A stretch of 64,000 nucleotides of DNA from Xiphydria camelus (taxonomy: Eukaryota; Arthropoda; Insecta; Hymenoptera; Xiphydriidae). The stretch spans positions 8,056,647 through 8,120,646 of the forward strand of contig OY783197.1 of NCBI GenBank assembly GCA_963678675.1, read 5' to 3'. The notes beneath the pieces are model-generated. The model had not been told where the DNA came from and ran no database searches. It saw nothing but the letters and a program-made list of their open reading frames with translations. How positions within the stretch are numbered: position 1 is the stretch's first letter; every line of letters starts with the position of its first letter. This document shows positions 10,901 through 25,900 of this stretch, one piece after another. A program made the position numbers and the translations under genes.

Positions 10901-13900
10901 CACAACTTCCCAAATATGTTGCAAAACTCGGGTGAAATTCGTCGCCAGCAGGGCTGAGTTTAAGGCCACCAAGTGGAGGTCCAAGTACTCCAAGAGGGGC
11001 GTTATGGCTTCGGAAGTGGGTAAATTGTCGGGCGACCAAGCCAGGTGAAACATAGCTTTCTTCAGCGGTGCTCTCATCTGCCATAGGTACATACGAACCC
11101 TCGTGTTTCATTTACCGCCTGCCGAAATTATGATCTTTTCGAATTATAAAATCATTACTTACCTTCGATCCGATTCTCGAGACAATTTGATTCACAAAAA
11201 GCAACATCTGCCCCGGTGTTTGTTCTAGCGGTAGCACCAAAGCGTTTCTCCATTGCTTGCGAACCGATTCACCGGTTTGACCCTCTAGCGCACCTAGAAC
11301 CTCCTCCACACGCAGTTCCTCGCCCAAATTCAAGAGGCACCTCCTCACATATTCCAAGTCGTTGATCGCCACGCACATCTGGGAAAAAGTATACTTTCCG
11401 CTGAATGGAATGGTGATCGAATGGTGTACTTAATAGAATTATGCCGATCGCACACATTTCCTAAAGCGAGGTGAATATGTGTGTAGATTCGCTAAGGGTT
11501 GGTAAAAGCGCGACTACGTGATTGTTAGCATCAGCGATAACTACATTGCGTTGAACAAATAGATACGAAGCGACATTTTTACATTTGACGAAGCGATTCT
11601 TTGCTTTGGTATATTGTTGCGATTGCACTTAAATTCTCGAAAGCGTATATTTAACCCTGTATCGGTCCGGGCAAAGAAAAAATATTTTTTGGAAGTTTAT
11701 AGTGACAAATAGTTCAAGTAACAATTGTAAGTTATGCATTAAAGAAAAACACAATTATGTGTGTCGTGATGGCCAAATTCCATTAGTGTAGCGAATTTTA
11801 TGAATATTTGTGTCTAAAGAAACGATGTAACCATATGGTTACAGAAACCGATACAGGGTTAAATGCGATGGTTTCTTCAAATTGGCTCTTATTTGGCAGT
11901 ACCGCATTGCACCTGCTGGCCTTCGGCATACTGTACTACGTTTTATACAATAACTAGGCTACTTAACACGTACAGAGTGTTCATGGATCTACCTCGAGAC
12001 TGGGCATGGATGCTGATGAACACGCGAACCAATAGCGCGTCGGCTAAGTTTTTCCGCTTACTTGCCATCACACACGACGGCCTTAGGCACAATGTTTGGT
12101 ATGGTAGGAGGTAGACGAAGATACTCGGCCGATCCACTATTTGTTCGCGCAGAAAGCAGTGTCTACACCCAGTTTCGAAACAAATCCCCGATCATCTGGT
12201 TTCCAGAACGGAGCATTTTAATGTATCGACCTATTTATTTCGTTATTTGTGAGTTACATAAAAAATCGTCTGGATAAAAATTGTTTGATATTGAGGGAGA
12301 CATACGACAGACTTTTCATGGCGTGCTCTATTTACGATTTATGAAGGTTACCCTCTCCTTTTTTTTTTGCGAAACTCGATATTTTAATTCTTATAAAAGA
12401 TATAAAGCCTTGTTGAGAATAAGCAAGAATGGTATAAATACAACGCCATTCTCTCTCTCTCTCACAGCTATTATAAGACATTATCATTCAAAGTACAGAT
12501 AAGTTAAAACTTTGATACGCATATTGTATTTGTTCTTCAATACTAAAAAACTTTAGTTCGAAAGTTTTTTTTTGTTAAATAATAAATGACGGAAATAAAT
12601 GGGGCGATAAATTTAAATACTACATCCCACATAGAATACTAATTCAGCGAAGCGTAATGTAGGTGTGTACTAAAGCGAAGCGGTATCTACCTGGGCGATT
12701 ACCTCGTCAGTGGTTTTATATGCTGTCTTCTCCTCGTAATATCCGCTGTCTGCCAATTTTTGATGAGTATTCTCCGCATAGTATGCCGCGGAGCTGCAAA
12801 TCGCCTGGAAATTCATTTCTTAAATATTTACTTTCTCCAATTCTCCAGTCTTTCAAAGTTGACGATTTATAATTCGCACTTAATTTAGTTCAGAAGAATC
12901 CTGTGACAAAAAAGTTAATTTATTAAAACTAAGTAAAGTGTTGTCTAATGAATTTCAGCTTCATAAATCTATCTTGAAATGTTTATTATTTAAAAAGTTT
13001 CAAATCAGTTAAACAATCGAAACTTCGATTGCATTTTTTAATCTTTTTCAATGAAGAATCTGTTACAGGAGATAATAAATCTTTACACCGCATATGTGCA
13101 TCAACGAATACTCTCAGTTAGACACATAAATCTTTGAACTCGTAAATGATTCAATCGAAATAAATAATTATCGTGTTCGATATACTTACATCTATTATTT
13201 TCAGTACGAAGTTATAAGAGCTAGAAAGGTCCGGCCAAGCCAATTGTTTCCAAAATTCTTTGATCTGAAATATACCTTTATAAATTTCCGATGCATTTGT
13301 AGTAGGTAAGCTAGGACAGTTCTAGCAAATCAATCCGGACGGGTTGCCTACTTTCAGGGGCTAAGTGGCGGGAAATTTGAATTTTGCGTAAGTACGCATG
13401 CGCCGTGGTGGGAAATTTGAATTCGCGCATCAGGTGACCCAACGGAGCTCTGTCATTGGTCGAACCCCCACTCCTCGACCCCCGCCAGGTGGCGCCACTG
13501 TCGGTGGTAGTCAACGTTAGGCGGAGGTCATATTGAATTTTACTCCGACAGAGCTCAGCCATTGGCCGAAACCCCACTTCTCGACCTGAGCCATCGGTCA
13601 AGGTCAACGCCACCATCCCATTCGAACAGCCTTATCGCGTGCAGGTTCCGACTTGTTCCGAGCAATCTTGCTACGCAGTTTTTCCGAGAACTGTTTACCA
13701 CTATGATCTTCCTTCCTCCCGCGCATGCAGGTTCGGGCTTGTCTTGGTACGCATCGCTACTGCGCAGCTCCGACCGAGCCGAGCGCATCACATTCCTTAG
13801 CGATAACGTCACAGCTTCTCATCGAACCGCGCTGCTACTGTGCAGTTCCGACCGACTCGAACGAGCGTGTCACATGCCTGAATGATGACGTCATATCTTA

Positions 13901-16900
13901 TCGCGTCGCTAGGAATCGACCAGCCTCGTCGAGCCGCTACTGCGCAGTTCCGACCGAGCCGCGCGTGCCTTTCCTGAACGATGACATCATACCTTATCGC
14001 GTCGCTACTGCGCAGTTGACAGACCTTAAAATGCGTGCAAGTTCGGACTTGTTCCGAGCCTTATCGCGCGAACTACGAAGACGATTTTGCCGCTACTGTA
14101 CAGTTTCAGCCGATCCGCCCGCATCACATTCCTGAGCGATGACGTCATACCTTATCGCGCCACTACTGTACAGTTCCAATTCCTGGAATTGTTGACCGGC
14201 CTTGGAATGCGTGCAGGTTCAACTTGCTCCCCGCTACTGTACAGATTCGACCGATCCGCGCACGTCACATTCCTGAGCGATGACGTCATAGTTTCTTGAC
14301 AGGCACGAACACGTTTACCCCCACCACCACCACAACGTCTTTGCTTAAATACCGGGCGTCACTGCGCTCACGCCATTAGTCACATCTCGCTCTCGAAACG
14401 ACAACATGTCTTCCGATCAGTGCCGGAATATTGTGAACATCCATCGACAGGCTTTCGAGCTGATCGATCGCAAAAGAGTTGATCCCACTGAGATCACGCA
14501 ATGGATCCGACGTGGGACCGAGAGCTTGCGCCTACTCGGATGATTGATGCGACGAGAGGGGGCATCGGTCTCCGCCAAACAACGACACGTGGCTACCATT
14601 CGACAGGTGAAAAGTTATAATCGAAAACTCAAGAGCTTGCTCGTGAGAGGCGGACGTCTTGGTCAACGTGAACAGAGACGCGTCTCGTGGGAGGATCTCC
14701 AGTCGGCGTTCGACGGACGCATCCGCACAGGTGTGATCGTACACCTGTTAGGCAGTTGGCCGTTTGAATGAGAATATATGTGTGTATGTGTGTGTGCGTG
14801 CGCGCGTGCGTGCATATGTGTATGTGCGTGCGTGCTCACGAGGGTACGCTGACACGGGATGTTGGTGGGATGTCCCAACATTCTAGATATCAGCGTCGGG
14901 ATCGGAGAGATGTGTGGCACCGGGGTGACTGGTCAGTGGAGTTACCCACCACTCCGTTGGGAGTGCTCCAGCCCTTTTTGGCCGGCGCAAGCCACCACTC
15001 TGCATGTGTGAGTGGAGGGCATATAGTCGTAGTTGTAGTTTTCGAAGGAATCGGTATCGTGTCAGCCCGTGGGCCGCGAGTTGTGTCGCCCTCACGTCTC
15101 CTGCGCTGGCCCGATCCTCCTCCATTATGGGTTATCTGAAGTGATGGTCATAGTTTAGGTATCGTCTTCCGGAATGAAGGTAGTAGGCACTAAGAAAAGA
15201 AGTGTCATTTAAGGGATTAATGGCGAATAAGTGGAGAGTGCCGAACTCAAACCTATGGGAGTTACCTGTAGTTGGACCTTAGTCGGTCGTTACCAGGGCC
15301 TCTCATTTTAGGAAGGCTTGGATGGAGGTAGTTTTAGTGGGTAGGGGGCCCCCGCATTGCACTCGCAGGCAAAACATACTGCGGCGGGGTGTCTCGAGTC
15401 CCACACTACCCGGGTACTAGCCAAACCCGGGTGTGCGTAAAAAGCATTTTTTCCTCCTTAAAAAAAAAGGTGATAGTACACCTGCGAAATCTGGATCCCG
15501 CCGCCTTCCTGCAAGACGCCCAAGCCCTCATCACACCACGCATCAAGAAAGCGCTGAAGAGGGAGAATGCGTTGAAGGTGAATGCTGTGTTGGAAGGCGA
15601 ATACAGCAGCATCAAGAATGACGAAGAGATCGTCGAGCTGAAGACCTGCGCCACGAAGAACGTTCCAATCCTGCAGATCACAGATTAGAAGCAGTGGTCC
15701 GTCGAGAATGTGCGGGACCCCATTCTCCGGCAAATGGAGAAATTCCAGGAGCGGAACTCGGGTTGGACATTGCGAGTCGTCATCAACTTGACCGTCAACG
15801 TGAACCGGTATAGCCCTATGAGAGGCAGCTCCTACCTCGAACTTCCAGAATATGTCTGGATGAAGAAAGCCTGTGTTAACGTGAAAAACACCGACGACCA
15901 GTGTTTCAAGTGGGCGCTCCTTTCTGCACTGCATCCCGTTGATCGTAATCCCAACCGTGTGATAGTGTACAAGCCATATGAAAACGAGTTGAACTTTGGG
16001 GACATAGACTTCCCGGTGATGCCAAGAGAGGTCCCGAAGTTTGAGAAGCAGAATGAGCTCTCAATAAGCACCTACATTCTGCTGAAATGCAAAGAAAAAT
16101 TTGCGGTCGCACCCATCCACGTTACCTCGCACAAGAAGGACAAGCATGTGAATTTCCTCATGATTCAAGATCGGTACGTCTCGACGAGGAATCGAATGAG
16201 GAGGAGGCGAACGAGGATGACGAAACTCACACCATCTACCACTCTACCATCCACCATCTGGATAAAGGACCTCTCTCGGCTGGTCAGCGCACAACTATCA
16301 GGAAGGGATGGAAAGAATTATATATGTGATCGCTGCCTGCACTACTTCCGGAGTACTGAAAAGCTTGAAGCCCACGAAATCGACTGCGTCCAGGTGAATC
16401 GGTGCAAGGTCAAGATGCCTGCACCGATGCACAGCACCTTGAAGTTTAAGAACTTCAATTTCAAGGAAAGGGTGCCGTTTGTCATCTACGCAGACTTCGA
16501 GTGTCTCCTGAAGAACGTCGACCTGCAGCAGACGAGCAAGACGAGAGTTTGTCAAGTGCACGAACCGTTCAGCGTGGGCTACTACGTGAGTTGCAGCTAC
16601 GACCACACGCTGTCCCGCTATAACAGATTTCAGGGCCCGAAACCCGCTGAATGGTTCGCACGCGAACTTTCTGAGCTGGTCGAGCAGGTCGAAGGAGTCC
16701 TCGAGCATACCGTACCCATGCAACCGCTCACGGAAGAACAGGAGAGGGCTTTCCACATCGCCGAGAAGTGTCACATTTACGAGAAGCCGCTGCTGGATGT
16801 GAGGAGTGTTCGGGACAACTGCCATCTTACCGGCAGATACAGGGGTGCAGCGCACCAGGACTGTAACCTGAATTATCCGGATTCGCGTACCATTCTCGTA

Positions 16901-19900
16901 GTCTTATACAATCTCAGCGGCTATAACATCTACCTCATCATCAAGGAAATCTCCACCTGCTTCGACGGCCGGATCGACCTCTTGCCCTTGAACATGGAGC
17001 GATACGTCTCGTTCACGAAACATCTGAAGGGCAGCGACATCGCTCTTCGGTTCATCGACTCCTTCCGCTTCATGACATCGTCGTTGGAGAAATTGGCGTC
17101 TTACCTCGCGGAGGCGCCGATCACCAAGAGCGAGTTCCCGCAGAGCCGAGCCGAGCAGTTCCAATTGTTGAGGCGGAAAGGGGTCTTCCCTTATGAGTTT
17201 CTTAACGTGTGGGTCAAGCTGGACGTGACGGAGTTGCCGACCCAGCAACAATTTCACAGCCGTATCAACGGCTGCGAAATCTCCGACGAGGATTACGAAC
17301 ACGCCCAGAGGGTCTGGCGTGAGTTCAACGTGGGAACTCTGGGCGAGTACGCGGATCTCTACCTAAAGACTGACGTGCTGCTGCTGGCCGACGTGTTCGA
17401 GAACTTTTGTGACAACTGCCTCGAAGTGTACGGTCTGGACCCAGCCCACTACTACACCACACCCGGCCTCACGTGGGATGCCATGCTGAAGTACACCGCG
17501 ATCGAGCTGCAACTGCTCACCGGCATCGACATGCTCATATTCGTCGAGCGGGGCATCCGAGGCGGGATCAGCCAGTGCAGCAACCGTTACGCCCGAGCCA
17601 ACAACGCGTACATGAGGGACTACAATCCCGAAGAGGAGACGAAGTACCTCATGTACTACGACGTGAACAACTTGTACGGCTGGGCGATGACGCAACATCT
17701 CCCGTACGGTTGCTTCGAGTGGATGAAGAGCCTCGCCGACTTCCAGTGGAATGTGCCCGACGCCCCCCCCCCCTCGGATACATACTTGAGGAGGACTTGG
17801 ACTATTTGGAAGCCATCCACGACGTCCACCGAGACCTGTCGCTCTGTCCCGAGCAGATGAAGCCACCGGGCTCGAAAGAGTCCAAGCTTCTGACGATGTT
17901 GTACTCGAAATCACGTTACATTATCCACTACCGCAACCTCAGGCAAGCTCTTGAGCATGGTCTACGGCTCACCAACATCCACAGAGCCCTGAAGTTCGAG
18001 CAGTCACCGTGGCTCAAAAGCTACATAGTCCTGAACAGCGGTATGAGGAAACGAGTCCGCAATGAGTTTGAGAAGAACTTGTTCAAACTCATGAACAACG
18101 CGGTGTTCGGTAAGACGATGGAGAACGTGCGCAAACGTGTTGACGTCAAACTCGTAACCAAGTGGAAGGCAGGTACGGTGTCAAAGCACTCATCGCCAAA
18201 CCCAACTTCCACAACCGAGTCGTTTTCACAGAAAACCTCGTAGCCGTGCAGCTTAACAAGATCGAGGTTCTGCTGAATAAGCCGGTCTACATGGGGTTCT
18301 GCGTACTTGACATGTCGAGGACTTGCGTTTACGAGTTTCACTACGGCTTCATAATGCCGACCTTCGAGAGCTATTGCAAGCTGCTCTACACGGAGACCGA
18401 AAGCCTCATCTACGAAGTGCGAGGCGGGGACGTCTACGATGTGATGAAGCGTCACATTGGACGCTTCGACACGTCCGACTACGCCACCGAGAACGCCTTC
18501 GAGATGCCGCTGGTGAACAAGAAGGTGGTCGGAATCATGAAGGACGAGTGCAACGGCCAGATCATGATGGAATTTGCCGGACTCCGCAGCAAAATGTACA
18601 GTGTGCGGGTCAACGGCGAGGACCGCATGAAGATGGCCAAGAGCGTCAAGACGTCGCTGCTCGCGAGAACCATGGATTTCGAGGACTACGTCGCCTGTTT
18701 GAGGCAAAACACAACACAGTATCGCTCGCAGTACTTCTTTCGATCGAGGCTACACGAAGTACAGACTGTGCAGCAGACCAAACTAGCGCTCAGTCCGCAC
18801 GACGATAAGAGGTGCCTGCAGCCCGACACTACGGACACTCTATCCTGGGGCACTTCAGAATAACAAATGTAAATATGGATGCGGATGAGTAAATGAGTGT
18901 GTATGTGATAGGATTACGATTGTAAATATAGGTAGGATTACAAATGTAAACATAGGTGTGTGTGCGTGTGTGGATATAAATATAGGAGTGGATATACTTA
19001 AGTAAAACTAACCGGCATTATGAGAGAAAGAGCCCTCACGTACCGCAGCACTAAAGACTTTCAATCGATTGCTCTGCTCCATCCGAAGGTTCACTTCGTA
19101 TTTGCCAGGAGAGCGACGCGTGTCGCCTCTCACCACAGATATAAATATCCCTATAAATGAATATAAACATGGATTTAGGGGAATAAATGAATCATTTATT
19201 TGTCCAACTGTTGTGCAGATCATTGAAACCCAACCACTTTACAAGTAGTCTATTTCCGCGTCTCTTGAGCACCCGCTCCACGAGGTAGATGTCGGGATGT
19301 TTGACCGCGACGAGTTCTTCCTCGTAGAAAGCACACTCGATGGGCTGATCCTAGTAATCCTTCAGCCGATACGTCACTGGATCGGTGTTCTTTACCCCAG
19401 CGACGGTGAATATCTCCGTTGTCCAGTTGGGTGTGTAACCCTTCTCGAAGACGTGCTTGTACTTGCTGAGAGGTACTTTGTCGCTGAATCGGAACTTTGG
19501 CTTCTTCCGCGTCCCTGCGTTATGATTCTTGTACACGCGTAGCAACAGCTGTTGAGCGTTTCGAGTGGTGACCTCGCGCGGTTTCATCGTGATGGTTCGA
19601 TATTTGCTGTCGTTGTAGGCGGACACCATGTCGGGCAAAATATCCGTCCACTTGTAATTTCCGCGCAGGCTGAATTGCATCCACATCTTGCTCTTCAGGG
19701 TGCGATTGAAACGCTCGCAGATGAACGCTTTCAAGTTGCTGAAGGTCGAATACAGGTTGATGCCGTGTCGCTGCATGAGAGCCTCAAACTTGCTGTTGTA
19801 AAATTCCTTGCCAGAGTCGACTTGCATGTTCTTCGGTGTACGTCCCTGCTCGAGAACACTCTTCATAGCGGCCGTAACGTTATTGGCATTCTTGCTCTTG

Positions 19901-22900
19901 ATTGGCACGGCCTAGGTGAATTTCGAAAATACATCGATAACCATCAGCAGGAAGTGATATCCACCGTTAGCTCTCGCGTAAGCCAACATGTCGATGAGAT
20001 CCGCTTGCCAGGTCTCATCCAGGTTGCGAATGTTACGCGGGAAATTTCTTCTTGCCGGCTTGTGAAGTTCCGGCACAACGGTCCATCGGTCCTCCAGTGC
20101 TTTCAATCGGGCGTCCAATTGGTTAATGAGCGCGGAACTGCGCAACGTCAACTCTTCAAAGCTCTCGTTGTCCATACGTTGTTTCTTCAAATTCTCCCGA
20201 AAGTTGGAATCGAGAACTTGAACGGTTGCATTGACACTGTCGATTTCGCTTCGCATGGCCGTTGTGATCTGGTATATGGTACGAATTTCCTGTCGTATCA
20301 CACTCTGCATGATGCTCAATGTAACTGTATCGTGCTGCTGTGTGGGATGGGCGATATTGCACAATATATTGTTCGCCACGTTGTACTGTCCATCAACGGT
20401 AAATTTGAATCCCTCGCCGGCAGGTCCCGGAGGACCGCGTCCACTCCTGCTGTTCAACTGTCGTCCGAACACGTCGATGCTCATGGTGGTACTGACGAAG
20501 CGACATCGTGCGATCCCACTAATAAATGATGTCGGCTTCATGCAATTCCTCGATGATGGATATGATCTCGTTGGAGTGACTAGAGTTACCGGCAGCCTGA
20601 GACGCCAGCAGCAGACGAAGGCGATCCACGAGTTCGTTGGGATCGTCCCAGTACGTGTAATCCATATGTTTGCAGCTCTCGGCGACCATGTATGGCAGCA
20701 GTCCCGCTCCTCCGCTTTCGGCGACTCAGCATGGTAGCCGATAGCTCTCGCGATAATGCTGTTGAACTTCATGCTCTTGCTATCGCGTATCAGTCCACTC
20801 TCGGTATATTACTTTCTGTGCGCGTTCGTCGCGCGGATGATTTTTCCGTAATTGCTCAGATCATCCTGACTTACGAGGGTCTCGTTGGGTGTCTTCTTGA
20901 GCAGTAGCTGGATCAGACCTCTGGTGTTCGGATAAACTGCGTCACCCACGCGAATGAGATTACGTTCGAAGACTATCGGAGAATTGCCAATCATCAACCG
21001 CCATCCGGGTAGCTCGCGCATACCGTAAAACGTGTCCTGATCTTTTTTTTCAGCTTCCTCAAGTACTTCTTCCCCAAGTCTTCCTCTGCATCGACGCGTG
21101 ACTTGTCTTTTTCCTCCTCCTCCTCCTCCTCAATGTCACCCGTTATCGTCCGGAACGATGCATCGTCTTCCTCCTCCTCCGACTGGGGTTCCTCCTTCTC
21201 CCGCTTCGGTTCGATCTTGACGGATGCCACGGACTGAGCCAATTTCTCCAGGGGAGTCACCATAGGTTTGAAGACTACACTCATCACGCGTTCGGTGCTC
21301 TCTCTGCCCAGTTTATCATTCGATGCTTTCGTCGAATCGCGTCACTGGCTTTCGCGATTTGACGTAAAACGTCCTCCTTGCGTATCTCGCTGCACATGTT
21401 GCCACGACCAGATGTGAGGGTCGACTGATCAACGCTTCATCAATTATTGCATATTTATCAGGCTCACGAAGCAGTCGAAACCCTCCTGTATCTGCCCTCG
21501 TTGACCTCCCGGCCCTTGTCGATAACAACGAATCCGTACTTGTCGGCATTCCAACAAGCGGAGCATATGTCCTTGAACTTTGCGTAAGGCATGTCCGTGT
21601 TCACGTGATCGTCGTAAACGTGTCGGAGATTCATGTCATCCTGTCGGAAGAGCACCAGCAGGTTGGCATTATCGCGCACCAGTTGTTTCGGAATGCGAGC
21701 GTACGTCTGACAGAGATAGAAGCAGTCGACGTCCCTGTGTCGACCCATGCAGAAAAAGGCTCTGATGTCATCTTGCTTCTCGCAAGCGACATCGTCGAAG
21801 ATCATTATCGAGTTTGGACGTGTCTCTTCTGGCGACACCACTTGCTCGTGCTCGTTGAAAGCATGGTACTCGACACCGTCCACCGAATCGAGCACTTTTT
21901 CCAGGAGCCTGTACTTGGGCTGATTGAGCGATTTCGAGTAGACTTATACGTTCTCGAATCTCAGTCCATCGGGATGCGTCACGAGGGTGAGCAGCGCGTT
22001 CGTCTTGCCGCAATTGGACGGTCCGCAAAACACTGCCTGCACGCTATTAAGCAGAAACTACAAAATGACTTAACCCGCCATCGCACGCGCTATGAGGGAA
22101 TCCCTCACCATATTTCTTTTCGGACAACAAAACGGTCAATGCTAAAATTTCAACCTCGAACGTCTAGGAATGCCTTTAGCATCATTTTTGGGAGGGGATA
22201 ACATAGTTGCACCGCATTAAAATGTAGTTAGTATGGTCTAGTGCCTAAACAAAGTGACAGTGTACCAGATGTGAGCGTTTTCCTCATTGCGCGTGCAGTC
22301 ACGTTTCTAACATTTTAACCCCTTCCTGTATGATTTTTGTAAATCCCATGAACAAAAATATGACAGCTTTGCCCCTATTATTCATAAAAAAATAACTAAA
22401 AAATATTTATGAAAAAATAAACATTTATTAAAAAAAAATTATTTATGCCATATATGGTACACCATACTCAGGAACAATAACGTACGTACATAGATCGTAC
22501 GCTCTCAGTAGATACGGTATCTCTTTTTAGGACGACAGAGTAGTTGTATTCCTTAATTAAAAGTATTTTTATGTATCAGACTCCATTATTAAAAATATTG
22601 TATTCCTTAATTATTAAAAGTATTATTATGTGACTCCATTATCAAAAATATAACATTTTTATGCATAATTATAGTACTTGTAAATGTTATTGGTAAAAAT
22701 AACGTAAATGAGCACGACGCTCATACGCGTGTAACCGCGTTACAATAAAGGGCGCGTGCGATGGCGGGTTAATTGAAAATCTTCCTCGCTTAAAGTACTA
22801 AATAGGATAACAAAAATAAGTTTACAAAAAATAAAAAATAAATAGAAATAAAATCAAACTTTAAAAGAGTTTCTCCTACAGGCTACGACGCCACTGGCAC

Positions 22901-25900
22901 CAAACGCCTACCACTCGCCAGTATCTTCCATAACACCGTCCTGAACACGCTCCTCGAGGCATCAAGCACCTCCGCTGGCAGAGCATTCCAGCCCGCTGCC
23001 GCCACCGTACTGAACGCTTTCCTCCTAACCTCCGTTCTAAAACGAGCGATTTTCATCCTATGCCTCCCACCCTCTCGCGTCACCATACCCCGCATCTCGG
23101 CCCACTCAAAAAGCACCCGTAGGTACCAAGGCCTCCCCTCTGCCAATACCGAGTGAACCTGACACATTAAGCTCAGCTCTCTCCTCTCCGCTACCCTCAA
23201 ACACCCTAACCGGCGATAGTAGGGAGAAATGTGGCTGAACCTGTCCACATAAAAAATGAACCTCACAGACGAGTTGAACGCGACTTCAATAATATTGTTG
23301 CCCTTCTTCGAAATCCTGAAGAGAAGCACGCTACAGTAGTCGACAACAGGAATGACCAGAGCCCTAACAAGCGCAATTCTCGCTGAGCTTGGCAGCAAGC
23401 TCTGGCACACCTTCAGCCGATACAGGGACGCGTTGATCACCTTCGCTACCGCTATCCCCTGCTCCCGCCACTGAAAATTATCCGTGAGAATAACACCGAG
23501 GACCTTGACTGAGCGCTCAAACGGCACCACTACGCTCCCGTTCACGAGCTCCGGCAAATCTTCCTTTTCGAGCCTTCTAACGCTAGATCCGCTCCCAAAC
23601 AAAATCGCGTGTGTCTTCTCGCTATTCAGCAACAGACCGTTCGTCACCGCCCAGATACGTATTAAGAGAATATCGCGGTTCAACCGAATACCCATCTCCT
23701 CAATATTTACAAGAGTCTCCCTACAAAAAAATTGCAGATCATCTGCATATAAATTATAGCTACAACTCGAAAGCGCATACTTCAGGTCCGACATGTAAAG
23801 GGAGAAAAGCAGCGGTCCCAACACTGAGCCCTGCGGCATTCCTGCGGAGTTCTCAATAAACCGCGAGCGCGTCCCAGGTAGCAGTGACACGTCATATTCA
23901 CGTCGCTTGAAGGTGATTGTTCGTCGACGACGTCATATGCCTTAAATTCGACGTTTTAATCACGTGTTATTTGAAGATCATATTATGACGTCATTGAAAT
24001 GACGTTTTTTTCACGTAATTTGTTGACGAAACAGTCACATAATTTATTATTTCCCTACGCATAATCAGGTGTGTAACTGTAAGAAATGTATAAGATGAAA
24101 TACCCATCAGTTGAAAAGTTTGTGAGATATTTTCGTTCAAAGTACAAGAGTAAATTGCGCTGCGTGCGACTAAGTTTCCAGCGCCCAGCGAAATTTACTC
24201 TTGTACTTTGAGCGGAAATATCTCACAAACGGTTCAGCGAATGGACATTTCACCTTTTACCTTTTTTTGTTCATCTTGACGAGCTCTACTACTTTTGTAG
24301 GAATTAAAATACCGAATTCCACTTAAAAAGATGAAAGTAACCTTCATATCTCGTAAATAATGCGTGTCATTGAAAATCTGTTGCATCTACCATATGTATC
24401 TTTCAATACCAAACAAATTTTATTTGAAATATATTTTCATAAAATTACAAATAACGGAAATAAACGGGATTTTCCCTTGATACCTCTGCGGGATACTTTT
24501 TACAAGAACTCCAACGGAATAGAAAATCACGGCATTGCGGGTACCCGTGTTACCTGCCACTTTCCTTGGTATCCGCGTTTAATGAGTTCCATGTGCTGAC
24601 CAAATGCCGTAGACCGAGGTGGGTCTTTCCCTATACTAACGTACCGTCACCACGGCAGAAACGGTTTATTTCTTTGAGTTTGAAAATTTCGGTTCAGTCA
24701 CGTCGGTAGTCCCGTACAGTTCAAACGATATTCGAACATTCGTGGCATTTTCAGTGCAGTGCATATACGATTTCTTAAAGCAGCAAAGTGACAGGAAAAT
24801 AAAAGTGAGAGCGAGCGAAAAAAGAGTGACTGTATAAGACGTCGCGTATAATGACATATGTAGGCGTCGAGTTTTCTGCTTCCGAGGAATGTGCAGGCGG
24901 CATAGCTGTAGTAAATAGCCGCTGGTTAACGCCACGAAAAAAAGAAGTCTTGTGGCCACCATGCAAGACGCAAAATGAATACAATAAATTATTAAAACGT
25001 GGGGAAAATCCAGATGAGGAGACCTGGACAGTGTATGGTATTTGCCGTCGTTTTTTTGAGTGCGGTAAGTACACACATATGCTTATTCCTTCTTAACAAA
25101 AGGGGGATAACAACGTAAAGCCGAATTTTTGGAGCTCCTCATTATCTTTTCTTTGTGATATGGTTGAGCGCTGAACGAATGCACGAGATATCGTTCGATA
25201 ACATTTTTTTTTATTTCATCAGATTCTTCAATTCGATATTAAAAAACTATAATCATTATATTTCTATACAGATGATTTTGAAAAAGCTTCGTATAAAATA
25301 AAACAAGCCGAAGTAACCTCAGATATACAGTCAGGTATTGAAACACCAAAAAAAAAGCAATCGTGGAAGAGAAAAGTCTCTGCTACCCGCAAAATTTTGT
25401 CTGATTCGAGTGACGAAGAAAATATCAGTCTTCTTCCTAGACCACCGAAGGTAGAAATCTATAAAAAGTCTGGTTCTGAGTGCAAAAGATTGAAACTGGG
25501 AGAGGATGGTACGTACACCTGAAGAATTATTAATGAACATGGCTGATTATATTTTTCGCGCTGGCATTTCGATAAATTTAAGAAGATTTTCAAATTGAGC
25601 CTTCATTAAATAATTATAGGAAATTTAAAACTTGATTTGTATCATTTTATGGACATGATCCAACAATTACGAGCAATCTTATTACATGAAATAAGCTATT
25701 TAACAGTTTTGTATCATATCTTTGTATGAATTAGAAATGTATGATCTGAATATTTTTTAGTTAATTCCGATCCACATTCTATTAATACAAGAAATGATGA
25801 TGATTATTCAGTTCAACCATCTCATTCAACGATCTCTCATCTTTCAAAAGTATCGCAATCTACCGGTACTTTGAATAATGATTTAGATGACCTAGCAGCA

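Noticed and set aside
14768..15139. 123-codon open frame beginning with Cys/Val-rich repeats
   Set aside because: It translates a TG/CG microsatellite inside a retroposon.
16298..17914. Long minus-strand open frames (185, 132 and 183 codons)
   Set aside because: They are antisense shadows of the GC-rich Polinton polymerase; no motif of their own.
18021..18707. 228-codon minus-strand open frame
   Set aside because: Antisense of the polymerase motif B/C region.
19552..20737. 325- and 168-codon plus-strand open frames
   Set aside because: Antisense of integrase and neighbouring Polinton genes, which carry recognisable motifs on minus.
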